From the NCBI GenBank assembly GCA_964369885.1, contig CAYJGQ010000063.1, positions 1-13,649 of the forward strand: 13,649 bases of DNA, given 5' to 3'. Shown here piece after piece: positions 1 through 6,183 of the stretch. A model generated the notes under the pieces. The model saw only the letters and a list, made by a program, of their open reading frames with translations. It had not been told where the DNA came from and ran no database searches. Position numbers and translations under genes: made by a program. Each line of letters begins with the position of its first letter. The stretch's first letter is position 1. This stretch comes from Heteroruminococcus sp964369885 (GTDB taxonomy: Bacteria; Bacillota; Clostridia; Oscillospirales; Ruminococcaceae).

Positions 1-777
1 TGGGAAGTTGGCGGCGCTATGGTTGCTTCGCTAAAGTATGACGACCTTGACGACAACGACGAAACCACTGGCGAGCTTGTTCTTGAGCTGATGGAGAACT
101 ACACCATCGATAGCCTAAAGCAGCTTAACGGTTGGATTGACTTCGAAGCCAAGGACGATACCCTTAACGACGTTTCCATCGAGTTTGATGCTGAAGTTGC
201 TAACCACCTTGTAATCGTTGACGGTTACTCCAAGGTTGCTGACGCAGCTGACGACGCTATCGAAGCTGAAGACAACACCATCTACAAGTGCAGCGAAGAC
301 GAGCCCGGATACGTTGTATTCAACGCTAACAGCCGTCTTTTCACCACCACTCTTAAGATGGTAAAGAACGAGAAGGCTTTCATGTTCAACAACGAAGAGA
401 TGATCGAAGCTGTTGAAGACATGTACGGCAACCTCGAGGCTGACATCGAGTGCTACCAGTTCGGCGGTTCGCCCACCTTCACCAACGAAGCTGCTTTCAG
501 CCTACAGGCTGACTACGCTGACCAGTACTTCGTATACGAGTGGACTGGCTCCAAGCTAATCAAGGTTGACTACGAGTGGGATTCGATCAACGGTCTCTAC
601 AAGTGGGCTACCAAGTCCCCCACCGATTACGTTATCTCTGACAAAGAGCTCGTAATGGCTGAGGAAGTAGAAGAGGACAAGAACCCCGACACCGGCGCTA
701 ACGACGTTGTTGGTGTAGCAGCTGCTCTTGCTGTTGTTTCTCTAATCGCTGCTGGTGCTGTTTCCCTTAAGAAGTAA
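1..777 (+). CDS. cell-wall-anchored surface protein, 5'-truncated
   Basis: The frame is open to the left edge (W-E-V-G-G-A precedes the first visible Met at 19), so the N-terminus and any signal peptide lie outside; 258 codons are visible. The C-terminus is a sortase-type sorting signal: NPDTG (bases 682-696), a hydrophobic stretch rich in Ala/Val/Leu, and a terminal Lys-Lys. This predicts export, sortase cleavage after Thr and covalent linkage to peptidoglycan. The rest is acidic, rich in Asp/Glu and aromatic residues, with no family I recognise. Codon use is extremely biased (Ala GCT, Val GTT/GTA, Lys AAG, Asn AAC, Ile ATC, and frequent CTT/CTA for Leu), unlike the other genes here, which suggests very high expression. 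A strong terminator follows. Anchoring is well supported; the biological role is unknown. Confidence 0.85.
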   Translation, partial: WEVGGAMVASLKYDDLDDNDETTGELVLELMENYTIDSLKQLNGWIDFEAKDDTLNDVSIEFDAEVANHLVIVDGYSKVADAADDAIEAEDNTIYKCSEDEPGYVVFNANSRLFTTTLKMVKNEKAFMFNNEEMIEAVEDMYGNLEADIECYQFGGSPTFTNEAAFSLQADYADQYFVYEWTGSKLIKVDYEWDSINGLYKWATKSPTDYVISDKELVMAEEVEEDKNPDTGANDVVGVAAALAVVSLIAAGAVSLKK

Positions 778-818
778 TTAGGAATTAACCTAATTAATTT
801 TCTGAAATAAACAGAAAT

Positions 819-855
819 AAAACCACCCTGTTCTCTGACAGGGTGGTTTTTCTTT
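819..855 (+). terminator. intrinsic terminator of the surface-protein gene
   Basis: A perfect 13-bp stem (819-831 with 838-850) with a 6-base TCTCTG loop is followed by a T-rich tail. It lies 41 bases after the stop codon of the surface-protein gene. Confidence 0.9.
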
Positions 856-956
856 TTGCTGTAAAATAGTATTTTGATGTGGTGGTAAGGCGCTAAAGCC
901 AAAACCACACACCCATGCCCCATTAAAACATAGGGCGAAAAATGAAACCGGACAAA

Positions 957-994
957 CAAGAAAACACCCCCAAAAGCCGGTGGCTTTGGGGGTG
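957..994 (-). terminator. intrinsic terminator of proS-ppa
   Basis: On the minus strand CACCCCCAAAGCC (994-982) pairs with GGCTTTTGGGGGTG (978-965), with one extra base in the right arm, and is followed by TTTTC. It starts about 18 bases after the ppa stop codon and converges on the terminator at 819-855. Confidence 0.85.
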
Positions 995-1012
995 CCGAGT
1001 AGATGGTAGCTG

Positions 1013-1546
1013 TTATCGGCAAAAGTTTTCTACATAGCTCTCTATGGCGGCCTTTATTATGGTAATGGCCTCGTCGCGGCCACTGGTTTCATTCACGGCG
1101 GTTTCCTTGTGTTCAAGGGCCTTGTAGACCGTAAAGAAGTGGCGCATCTCCTCAAATATGTGGGAGGGTAGCTGTGAAATGTCCGTATAGGTGTTGTAGG
1201 TGGGGTCGTTAAAGGGTATGGCAATTATCTTTTCATCCTTGCGGCCGCTGTCCATCATGGCAATTACCCCTATTGGGTAACAGCGCACAAGGGTAAGTGG
1301 CTCTATGGGCTCGGAGCAGAGCAGTAGCACATCCAGCGGGTCGAGGTCGTCGCCGTAGGTGCGGGGAATAAAGCCGTAATTTGCCGGATAGTGGGTGGAG
1401 GTGTGCAAAATACGGTCGAGCATTATAAATCCAGTTTCTTTGTCCAGCTCGTATTTCTTTTTACTGCCCTTTTCAATCTCTACCACCGCCATAAAATCCT
1501 CGGGGGATATACGCTTGGGCGAGATGTCGTGCCAGATATTAGTCAT
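1013..1546 (-). CDS. ppa: inorganic pyrophosphatase, family I
   Basis: Predicted soluble cytoplasmic enzyme hydrolysing pyrophosphate to two phosphates, which pulls PPi-releasing biosynthetic reactions forward. At 177 aa it has the usual bacterial family I length. Visible family features are the N-terminal EIEKGSKKKYELDKETG block (residues 23-39, with the conserved Glu/Lys/Glu set), HYPANYGFIP (52-61), the metal-binding segment D67-L-D69-P-L-D72, and DEKIIAIP (104-111). The start is supported by AAAGGAGT (minus strand, 1560-1553), seven bases before the ATG. Only 18 bases separate it from the upstream proS stop, and no promoter or terminator lies between them, so the two are probably co-transcribed. 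Leu at the second position of the D-x-D-P signature departs from the strict PROSITE pattern but keeps all the acidic ligands. Confidence 0.95.
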   Translation of the reverse strand: MTNIWHDISPKRISPEDFMAVVEIEKGSKKKYELDKETGFIMLDRILHTSTHYPANYGFIPRTYGDDLDPLDVLLLCSEPIEPLTLVRCYPIGVIAMMDSGRKDEKIIAIPFNDPTYNTYTDISQLPSHIFEEMRHFFTVYKALEHKETAVNETSGRDEAITIIKAAIESYVENFCR

Positions 1547-1564
1547 AACCGCACTCCTTTTATA

Positions 1565-3001
1565 TTAGTAGGCTTTGCCCCAAACCACCATGGATTTGGC
1601 GGGTTTTCCACAACAAATACAGTTCTCGTTCAAATTTTCCTGCTCAAAGGGCATACAGCGGGAGGTAAGGCCGGCGTTATCCTTGAGGGAGAGCTCACAG
1701 GCCTCCTCGCCGCACCACATGGCCTTTATAAAGCCGTTATCACCTGCCGCAAGGTCTTGTAGCTCCTGCATGGTGGTGGCCGCCCAGGTGCGATTCTCGC
1801 GGTTCTGCAGTGCCTTCTCGTAAAGTGCCACACGCAGCTCCTCCAACACCTTGGGTATGGTGCTCTCAAGCTCGCTAAGGGGCACTACATACTTCTGACG
1901 GTTGTCACGGCGCACAAGCACACATTGGTCCTGCTCAATATCTTTAGGGCCAATTTCAAGGCGCAGGGGCACACCCTTTACCTCGTATTGTGCAAACTTC
2001 CAACCGGGGGAGTTGTCGCTGTCGTCTATACGGGCACGGCATACGCTCTTAATGCGGTTTGTTATCTCGTGGGCTTTGTCCAGCACGCCCTCCTTGTGCT
2101 GTGCAATGGGCACCACCATTACCTGTATGGGGGCAATTGCAGGGGGTAGCACAAGGCCATTGTCATCGCCGTGGGTCATGATGATGGCGCCTATTATGCG
2201 TGTGGACATACCCCAAGAGGTCTGGAAGGGGTAGGCCAGCTTGTTGTCGCGCCCTGTAAACTGAATGTCAAAGGCACGGGCAAAACCATCGCCAAAGAAG
2301 TGAGAGGTGCCCGACTGCAGTGCCTTGCCGTCGTGCATCATGGCCTCGATGGTGTAGGTGGCCTCGGCACCCGCAAACTGCTCCTTCTCGGTCTTGCGAC
2401 CCTTTAGCACAGGTATGGCCAGATGGTTTTCGCAGAATTCGGCGTAAACACGGAGCATCTGCTCGGTTTCCTGTAGGGCCTCCTCCTTGGTTTCGTGCAG
2501 GGTGTGGCCCTCCTGCCACCAAAACTCCATGGTGCGCAGAAAAGGACGGGTGGTTTTTTCCCAACGCACCACCGAGCACCACTGGTTGTACAGCATGGGC
2601 AGGTCACGATAGGAGCCCAGCACATGGGCAAAATGCTCACAAAACAGGGTTTCGGAGGTGGGGCGGACGCACAGGCGCTCGTTTAGCTTTTCGCTGCCGC
2701 CGTGGGTTACCCAGGCCACCTCGGGGGCAAATCCCTCCACGTGGTCCTTCTCCTTTTGTAGCAGGCTTTCGGGGATGAACATAGGCATACATACATTCTC
2801 GTGCCCAAGCTCCTTAAAACGGCCATCCAGCAGGCCCTGAATGTTCTCCCATATTGCACAGCCATAGGGGCGCAGTATCATACAGCCCCTCACCGAGGAG
2901 TAGTCGATGAGGTCGGCATTCTTTACAACATCGGTATACCAACGGGAAAAATCCTCCTCCATGGAGGTTATAGCCTCAACCATCTTTTTCTTATCTGCCA
3001 T
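1565..3001 (-). CDS. proS: prolyl-tRNA synthetase, class 3 (archaeal/eukaryote type)
   Basis: Class II aminoacyl-tRNA synthetase that charges tRNA-Pro with proline, consuming ATP and releasing PPi. At 478 aa it lacks the ~180-residue INS editing insertion of the long bacterial form. It carries the extra C-terminal zinc-binding region of the short form, with cysteines at 430, 435, 449, 461, 463 and 464, and ends in VVWGKAY. Catalytic landmarks are RPTSE (113-117), motif 2 RWE...FLRTMEFWWQEGHT (146-167) and motif 3 GMSTR (264-268). The anticodon-binding domain begins around residue 290. The ATG at 3001 has an AAAGGCGG-type ribosome site about 10 bases upstream. A good sigma-A promoter precedes it and ppa follows, giving an apparent proS-ppa operon. 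Lack of INS implies editing of Ala-tRNA-Pro in trans or not at all. Confidence 0.96.
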   Translation of the reverse strand: MADKKKMVEAITSMEEDFSRWYTDVVKNADLIDYSSVRGCMILRPYGCAIWENIQGLLDGRFKELGHENVCMPMFIPESLLQKEKDHVEGFAPEVAWVTHGGSEKLNERLCVRPTSETLFCEHFAHVLGSYRDLPMLYNQWCSVVRWEKTTRPFLRTMEFWWQEGHTLHETKEEALQETEQMLRVYAEFCENHLAIPVLKGRKTEKEQFAGAEATYTIEAMMHDGKALQSGTSHFFGDGFARAFDIQFTGRDNKLAYPFQTSWGMSTRIIGAIIMTHGDDNGLVLPPAIAPIQVMVVPIAQHKEGVLDKAHEITNRIKSVCRARIDDSDNSPGWKFAQYEVKGVPLRLEIGPKDIEQDQCVLVRRDNRQKYVVPLSELESTIPKVLEELRVALYEKALQNRENRTWAATTMQELQDLAAGDNGFIKAMWCGEEACELSLKDNAGLTSRCMPFEQENLNENCICCGKPAKSMVVWGKAY

Positions 3002-3055
3002 TTATGCGTTACCGCCTTTCTCTTGCTACCAAATAAGCACTATAATATGTAAGCT

Positions 3056-3084
3056 ATTATAATATGAACCGGGAAATTTTTCAA
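3056..3084 (-). promoter_or_regulatory. sigma-A-type promoter of proS-ppa
   Basis: On the minus strand TTGAAA (3084-3079) and TATAAT (3061-3056) are separated by exactly 17 bases. Transcription would start near 3049, leaving a leader of about 48 bases, too short for a T-box. A TGCATGCA palindrome (3093-3100) lies just upstream of the -35 box; its meaning is unknown. Confidence 0.75.
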
Positions 3085-3168
3085 CAGTACATTGCATGCA
3101 TCAATAAATTATATGGGGCGGTGTAGTGTTGTGCAAAAATAAATAAACAGAGGCAAAACCCACACGAC

Positions 3169-3199
3169 AAAAAAATACCCCCGCAGCATTCTGCGAGGG
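3169..3199 (-). terminator. intrinsic terminator of acpP
   Basis: On the minus strand CCCTCGCAG (3199-3191) pairs with CTGCGGGGG (3186-3178, one G-U pair) around an AATG loop, then TA and seven T. It lies just past the acpP stop codon and separates acpP from the proS promoter. Confidence 0.9.
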
Positions 3200-3211
3200 C
3201 AGGAGCAAACA

Positions 3212-3439
3212 TTACATGTTCTCTTCCAAGAAACGTACAATGTCGCCAACGGTTTTGATATTTTCAATTTCCTCATCAGGAATTTCGGTATCAAATTCAT
3301 CCTCAAGGGTCATCACCATGTCGACTACGTCAAGCGAGTCTGCGCCAAGGTCATCCACAATCGAGGCTTCCATGGTAATTAGACTTTCTTCCACATCCAA
3401 TTGCTCCTGCAATTTGGCGCGTACCTTTTCAAATACCAT
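3212..3439 (-). CDS. acpP: acyl carrier protein
   Basis: Small acidic carrier (75 aa, the usual length) that holds growing fatty-acyl chains on a 4'-phosphopantetheine arm during type II fatty acid synthesis in the cytoplasm. The attachment site is the classic D-S-L motif within GADSLDVVDMVM, with Ser35 modified. The fourth-helix region ends with IKTVGDIVRFLEEN, also typical. The start is fixed by a strong AAGGAGGG site (minus strand, 3456-3449), nine bases before the ATG. It forms a single-gene unit with its own promoter and terminator and is not next to fab genes in this window, so it may be either the main fatty-acid ACP or a dedicated carrier. The sequence looks like a housekeeping ACP. 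Confidence 0.95.
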   Translation of the reverse strand: MVFEKVRAKLQEQLDVEESLITMEASIVDDLGADSLDVVDMVMTLEDEFDTEIPDEEIENIKTVGDIVRFLEENM

Positions 3440-3471
3440 TCTTACAATCCCTCCTTCGTGTAGTAGTGTCC

Positions 3472-3505
3472 ACCCCGATACCCTCGGTGTGGCAGGTATA
3501 GGGGT
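3472..3505 (-). promoter_or_regulatory. 5'-leader stem-loop of acpP
   Basis: ACCCC (3472-3476) pairs with GGGGT (3501-3505) and TACC (3479-3482) with GGTA (3495-3498), with a 2x2 internal loop and a 12-base apical loop. It begins within a few bases of the predicted transcript start and ends about 16 bases before the ribosome-binding site. It could stabilise the mRNA 5' end or modulate translation; no ligand class is recognised. Confidence 0.45.
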
Positions 3506-3513
3506 ACGAATTT

Positions 3514-3542
3514 ATGATAGCTGTTTTATTGCAAATTGGCAA
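3514..3542 (-). promoter_or_regulatory. predicted promoter of acpP
   Basis: On the minus strand TTGCCA (3542-3537) and TATCAT (3519-3514) are 17 bases apart, placing the start near 3507 and giving a leader of about 68 bases. Both boxes deviate by two bases from consensus. Confidence 0.5.
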
Positions 3543-3593
3543 GAGGAAAACGGTATTTTTTTAGAATGAAATATTACTGTTATTTTACATGCT

Positions 3594-3625
3594 TTTTTGT
3601 GGCATTTCACAAAAAGAGGTACAAT
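3594..3625 (+). promoter_or_regulatory. candidate promoter with overlapping operator-like dyad
   Basis: TTGTGG (3597-3602) and TACAAT (3620-3625), 17 bases apart, form a possible upstream plus-strand promoter. Its -35 box is embedded in a perfect 8-bp dyad, TTTTTGTG (3594-3601) and CACAAAAA (3608-3615), which looks like a repressor site. It lies between the divergent acpP and kinase-like genes. Confidence 0.35.
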
Positions 3626-3691
3626 GTATACAATTGGCAATAAATGGTTATAGTTAAATGCAAAAAGTTTTATTTAATATGCAATAATATC

Positions 3692-3720
3692 TTACAATTT
3701 TCTCCAAAGTATGATATAAT
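3692..3720 (+). promoter_or_regulatory. extended -10 promoter of the kinase-like gene
   Basis: TTACAA (3692-3697) and TATAAT (3715-3720) are spaced 17 bases, with TG-A directly before the -10 box (3712-3714), an extended -10 element. The start would be near 3727, making a leader of about 280 bases before the coding region. Confidence 0.7.
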
Positions 3721-3726
3721 AACCAT

Positions 3727-4006
3727 ATTGTGGGATATATATGATGTTTTTTGGAGAGATGACAGCCAAAACTAAAAATTTGTGTGCGTGTTTGAACAAA
3801 CATTGCAACCTTTGCAAACAATAAAGGTCATTATAAATAATCCGTACAACGGATTATTTATTGGGCATTTGTGGCGGTTGCCACGCAGTGGCGAGCCACA
3901 AGCCAATAAAGATAAGGTTTTATATTTTGCTGTGCAAAATATAAACGTTATGCAGACAAAATACCGACATCCCCGGTTTTTTCGGGAGCAAGAGGAGTTG
4001 ATGGTT
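3727..4006 (+). promoter_or_regulatory. long structured 5' leader of the kinase-like gene
   Basis: This is part of a gene-free stretch of more than 560 bases between acpP and the kinase-like gene. It holds three consecutive strong inverted repeats: a perfect 12-bp stem (3833-3844/3850-3861, 5-base loop); a composite 8+7+7-bp hairpin (3857-3864/3903-3910, 3869-3875/3895-3901 and 3878-3884/3888-3894, the last with one G-U pair and a GCA loop); and a perfect 12-bp stem (3919-3930/3934-3945, TGT loop). None is followed by a T-run, so they are not ordinary terminators. A possible 21-codon Cys-rich ORF (3759-3824) precedes the hairpins. It could be a cis-regulatory RNA, or a palindromic repeat inserted in the leader; I recognise no known riboswitch. 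Confidence 0.5.
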
Positions 4007-4537
4007 ATGAAAAAGCGTGATCCTAAGCTGGCCACAAACATTGTGTTGCTCGGTTTTACAGGTAGCGGTAAAACCACAGCGGGTATTATTTTGGCTAAAC
4101 GCCTGAACTTCCAATATATAGACACCTACCGCTATATAGAAGAAATGACAGGCAGCAGCATAGATGATATACTGCAAAACGGCGGAGATGAGGCGTTTGC
4201 CGAAGAAGAACACCGCGCCATGTCCGAGCTTGCAGGGCAGGTGGGTTGTGTTATTACCACAGGGTGTAGCGTTGCAATGCGAGAGGACAACCTCCCACAA
4301 ATGCGTGAAAACGGCAAAATAATCTATATAAACACCCCGTTTTCGCTATGCTATCAGCGCATATCTACCGATCAAACCTCATTGGCGCAAAAATATACCC
4401 GTGAGGAATTGTCTGACATGTATAAGCTTTACCGCTCGCGCTACCGTGCCCACTCTGATTTTGAGGTGTCGGGCATAAGCGGAAGTCGCCCTGCTGTGCG
4501 TGCAGCCCTTGATGCACTGGGTCTAACCGAATATTGA
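4007..4537 (+). CDS. shikimate-kinase-like P-loop kinase with degenerate substrate site
   Basis: A 176-aa protein of the shikimate kinase fold. The Walker A loop GFTGSGKTT (16-24) is intact and the order of later segments follows AroK/AroL: YIDTY (38-41), EAFAEEE (62-68), VITTGCS (82-88) and an Arg-rich LYRSRYRAH segment (141-149). The residues that contact shikimate are changed: the second Asp of D-x-D is Tyr41, the Arg after the conserved Phe is Ala65, and the Gly-Gly-Gly loop is Gly-Cys-Ser. The expected lid-region arginine is also not obvious. ATP binding is likely; phosphorylation of shikimate is doubtful. GAGGAG (3992-3997) favours ATG 4007 (9-base gap) over ATG 4001 (3-base gap). The frame stays open up to 3782, but that part lies in the hairpin leader and does not look like protein. 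It is a single-gene unit with its own promoter and terminator and no aro neighbours. Confidence 0.75.
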   Translation: MKKRDPKLATNIVLLGFTGSGKTTAGIILAKRLNFQYIDTYRYIEEMTGSSIDDILQNGGDEAFAEEEHRAMSELAGQVGCVITTGCSVAMREDNLPQMRENGKIIYINTPFSLCYQRISTDQTSLAQKYTREELSDMYKLYRSRYRAHSDFEVSGISGSRPAVRAALDALGLTEY

Positions 4538-4546
4538 GCCTATAAA

Positions 4547-4583
4547 GTAACCGTCCTCCAAGCCGAGGACGGTTACTTTTTTT
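4547..4583 (+). terminator. intrinsic terminator of the kinase-like gene
   Basis: Perfect 12-bp stem GTAACCGTCCTC (4547-4558) with GAGGACGGTTAC (4565-4576), 6-base loop, followed by seven T. It begins 9 bases after the stop codon. Confidence 0.95.
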
Positions 4584-4638
4584 GCCCGCAAAGCAAAAGA
4601 TGGCAGTGCCGCCCAATGTAAGCATAACAGCCGCACAT

Positions 4639-4675
4639 AAAAAACCACCTGCCCATGTTGTAGGCAGGTGGTTTT
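4639..4675 (-). terminator. intrinsic terminator of glmM
   Basis: Perfect 13-bp stem (4641-4653 with 4663-4675) and a 9-base loop; on the minus strand the stem ends in a run of six T. It starts 4 bases after the glmM stop and faces the terminator at 4547-4583, so the convergent genes are insulated. The 55 bases between the two terminators show nothing. Confidence 0.9.
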
Positions 4676-4679
4676 ATGC

Positions 4680-6035
4680 TCAATTTTCTGCAAGGTTTTC
4701 TATTATGCTGTTTGCAATGTCCGACGCAATGGCGGTTATTTGCGCCTGGTCCATGCCCTCAACCATTATGCGCATCAAAGGCTCGGTGCCCGAGGCCCTA
4801 ACCAAAATGCGGCCATGCTCGCCAAGGGTGTCCTCGTGGGATTTTATGCAGGCCTGCACGGCCTTATTGCTCTCCCAACCCGATTTCATGGACTGGTCGG
4901 CCTCAATATTTTTTAGCACCTGTGGGTACTTTGTCATGACCTGCGCAAGCTCGCTGAGGGATTTGCCGCTGTGGCGCAGGGCGTCCATCAGCATTATGCC
5001 GGTAAGCTGTCCGTCGCCTGTGGTCATGTGGTCAAGCAGTATTACATGTCCCGACTGCTCTCCACCTATACTGCAACCGTCCTCCAGCATTTTTTCCAGC
5101 ACATAACGGTCGCCAACACCGGTGGCCGAGGTGTTAAACCCATGCTCCTTTGCAAAGTTGAAAAAGCCAAGGTTGCTCATCACGGTGGCCACCACGGCAT
5201 CGCCCTTTAATTTTCCCTGCTCCCGCAAATGGCAGGCAAGGATGGCTATTATCTGATCGCCGTCAAGCATATTGCCGTTTTGATCAACCGCCAAACAACG
5301 GTCGGCATCGCCATCAAAGGCAAGACCAAGGTCATAGCCGCCGGCCGCCACAAGGCTCATCAGCTCGCCCATGTGGGTGGAGCCGCAGTTTTCGTTTATG
5401 TTTACCCCATCGGGGCTGTTGCTCATGATGGTGCAGGTGGCGCCAAGGCCCTCAAAAAGCTCCTTGGCTGTGGCACAGGCGCTGCCGTTTGCGCAGTCCA
5501 GTGCAACACGCATCCCCTCAAAACTTTGGGTGGGCACGGTGTGCAGGTGGTCTATGTAGGCCCCGGCACCGCTGTTGTCATAGCTTATGTTGCCAAGCTC
5601 TCGGCCACGATTAGTTGGGTAGGGCAGTGCGCCGTCAAGTACTATGGCCTCTATTTCGGCCTCCTCCTCGTCGGTGAGCTTAAAGCCCTGCGAGCCAAAT
5701 ATCTTTATGCCATTGTAGGGTGCAGGATTGTGCGAGGCCGAAAGCATAACGCCTGCGTCGGCTTTTAGATGGGTGACAAGGTAGGCCACGGCAGGGGTGG
5801 GAAGCACCCCAAGGCGCACCACGTCGGCCCCAGCCGAACACAAACCGGCCGACAAGGCCGCATCAAGCATTCCGCCCGACAGGCGGGTGTCCTGCGCCAG
5901 CAAAACCTTGGGGCGACGCCCGGCTTTTTTCTGCAATATCATGCCAAGCCCTCGCCCGACATTTAGGGTAAGTTCACAACTAAGTTCGCCGTTTGCAATA
6001 CCTCTTATTCCGTCTGTTCCAAACATTCTTCCCAC
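4680..6035 (-). CDS. glmM: phosphoglucosamine mutase
   Basis: Converts glucosamine-6-phosphate to glucosamine-1-phosphate in the cytoplasm, the step before GlmU on the way to UDP-GlcNAc for peptidoglycan. From the GTG start it is 451 aa, matching the family. All signatures are present: FGTDGIRG at the N-terminus, the phosphoserine loop SASHNP (Ser101), the metal loop DGDADR (241-246), the sugar-binding GGEQSGH (324-330) and the phosphate-binding RASGTEP (413-419). I chose GTG at 6035 because it gives the canonical N-terminus V-G-R-M-F-G-T-D-G and has AAGGAAG six bases upstream. The frame is open to an ATG at 6113, but that adds 26 residues without homology. Activation would need phosphorylation of Ser101. 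It is a single gene with its own promoter and terminator. Confidence 0.96.
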   Translation of the reverse strand: MGRMFGTDGIRGIANGELSCELTLNVGRGLGMILQKKAGRRPKVLLAQDTRLSGGMLDAALSAGLCSAGADVVRLGVLPTPAVAYLVTHLKADAGVMLSASHNPAPYNGIKIFGSQGFKLTDEEEAEIEAIVLDGALPYPTNRGRELGNISYDNSGAGAYIDHLHTVPTQSFEGMRVALDCANGSACATAKELFEGLGATCTIMSNSPDGVNINENCGSTHMGELMSLVAAGGYDLGLAFDGDADRCLAVDQNGNMLDGDQIIAILACHLREQGKLKGDAVVATVMSNLGFFNFAKEHGFNTSATGVGDRYVLEKMLEDGCSIGGEQSGHVILLDHMTTGDGQLTGIMLMDALRHSGKSLSELAQVMTKYPQVLKNIEADQSMKSGWESNKAVQACIKSHEDTLGEHGRILVRASGTEPLMRIMVEGMDQAQITAIASDIANSIIENLAEN

Positions 6036-6119
6036 AAAAAACTTCCTTTCGATCAAGCATGCACCTGTTTTTACAGTGAACACAATTGGTAATATATGGC
6101 TTGCATTCGCCATCCATCA

Positions 6120-6128
6120 ATTATAGCA
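6120..6128 (-). promoter_or_regulatory. extended -10 promoter of glmM
   Basis: On the minus strand TGCTATAAT (6128-6120) is a perfect extended -10 element; no good -35 box is seen at 16-18 bases upstream. Transcription would begin near 6113, about 78 bases before the GTG. A 6-bp dyad, CTATCC-N4-GGATAG (6149-6164), lies just upstream, where a regulator could bind. Confidence 0.55.
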
Positions 6129-6183
6129 CAATAATGGTTGCTGCGCACCTATCCAATAGGATAGTATGATCGGCTAAAATTAA

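Noticed and set aside
627..1022. 131-codon minus-strand ORF overlapping the end of the surface-protein gene
   Set aside because: It runs through two strong terminators and is antisense to a clearly coding, highly biased gene; the translation looks like low-complexity shadow sequence.
3002..3049. T-box leader for proS
   Set aside because: The predicted leader is only about 48 bases and has no T-box core or terminator/antiterminator.
3597..3612. Rex-type redox operator
   Set aside because: The half-sites TTGTG and CACAA match, but the spacer is 6 bases and the Rex consensus needs 8.
3782..4006. N-terminal extension of the kinase-like protein from ATG 3782
   Set aside because: It would translate three perfect hairpins, has no ribosome site, and adds residues with no counterpart in shikimate kinases; GAGGAG supports a start at 4007 (or 4001).
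6036..6113. 26-residue N-terminal extension of GlmM
   Set aside because: The GTG at 6035 gives the exact family N-terminus and a good ribosome site; the extension would begin at the predicted transcript start.
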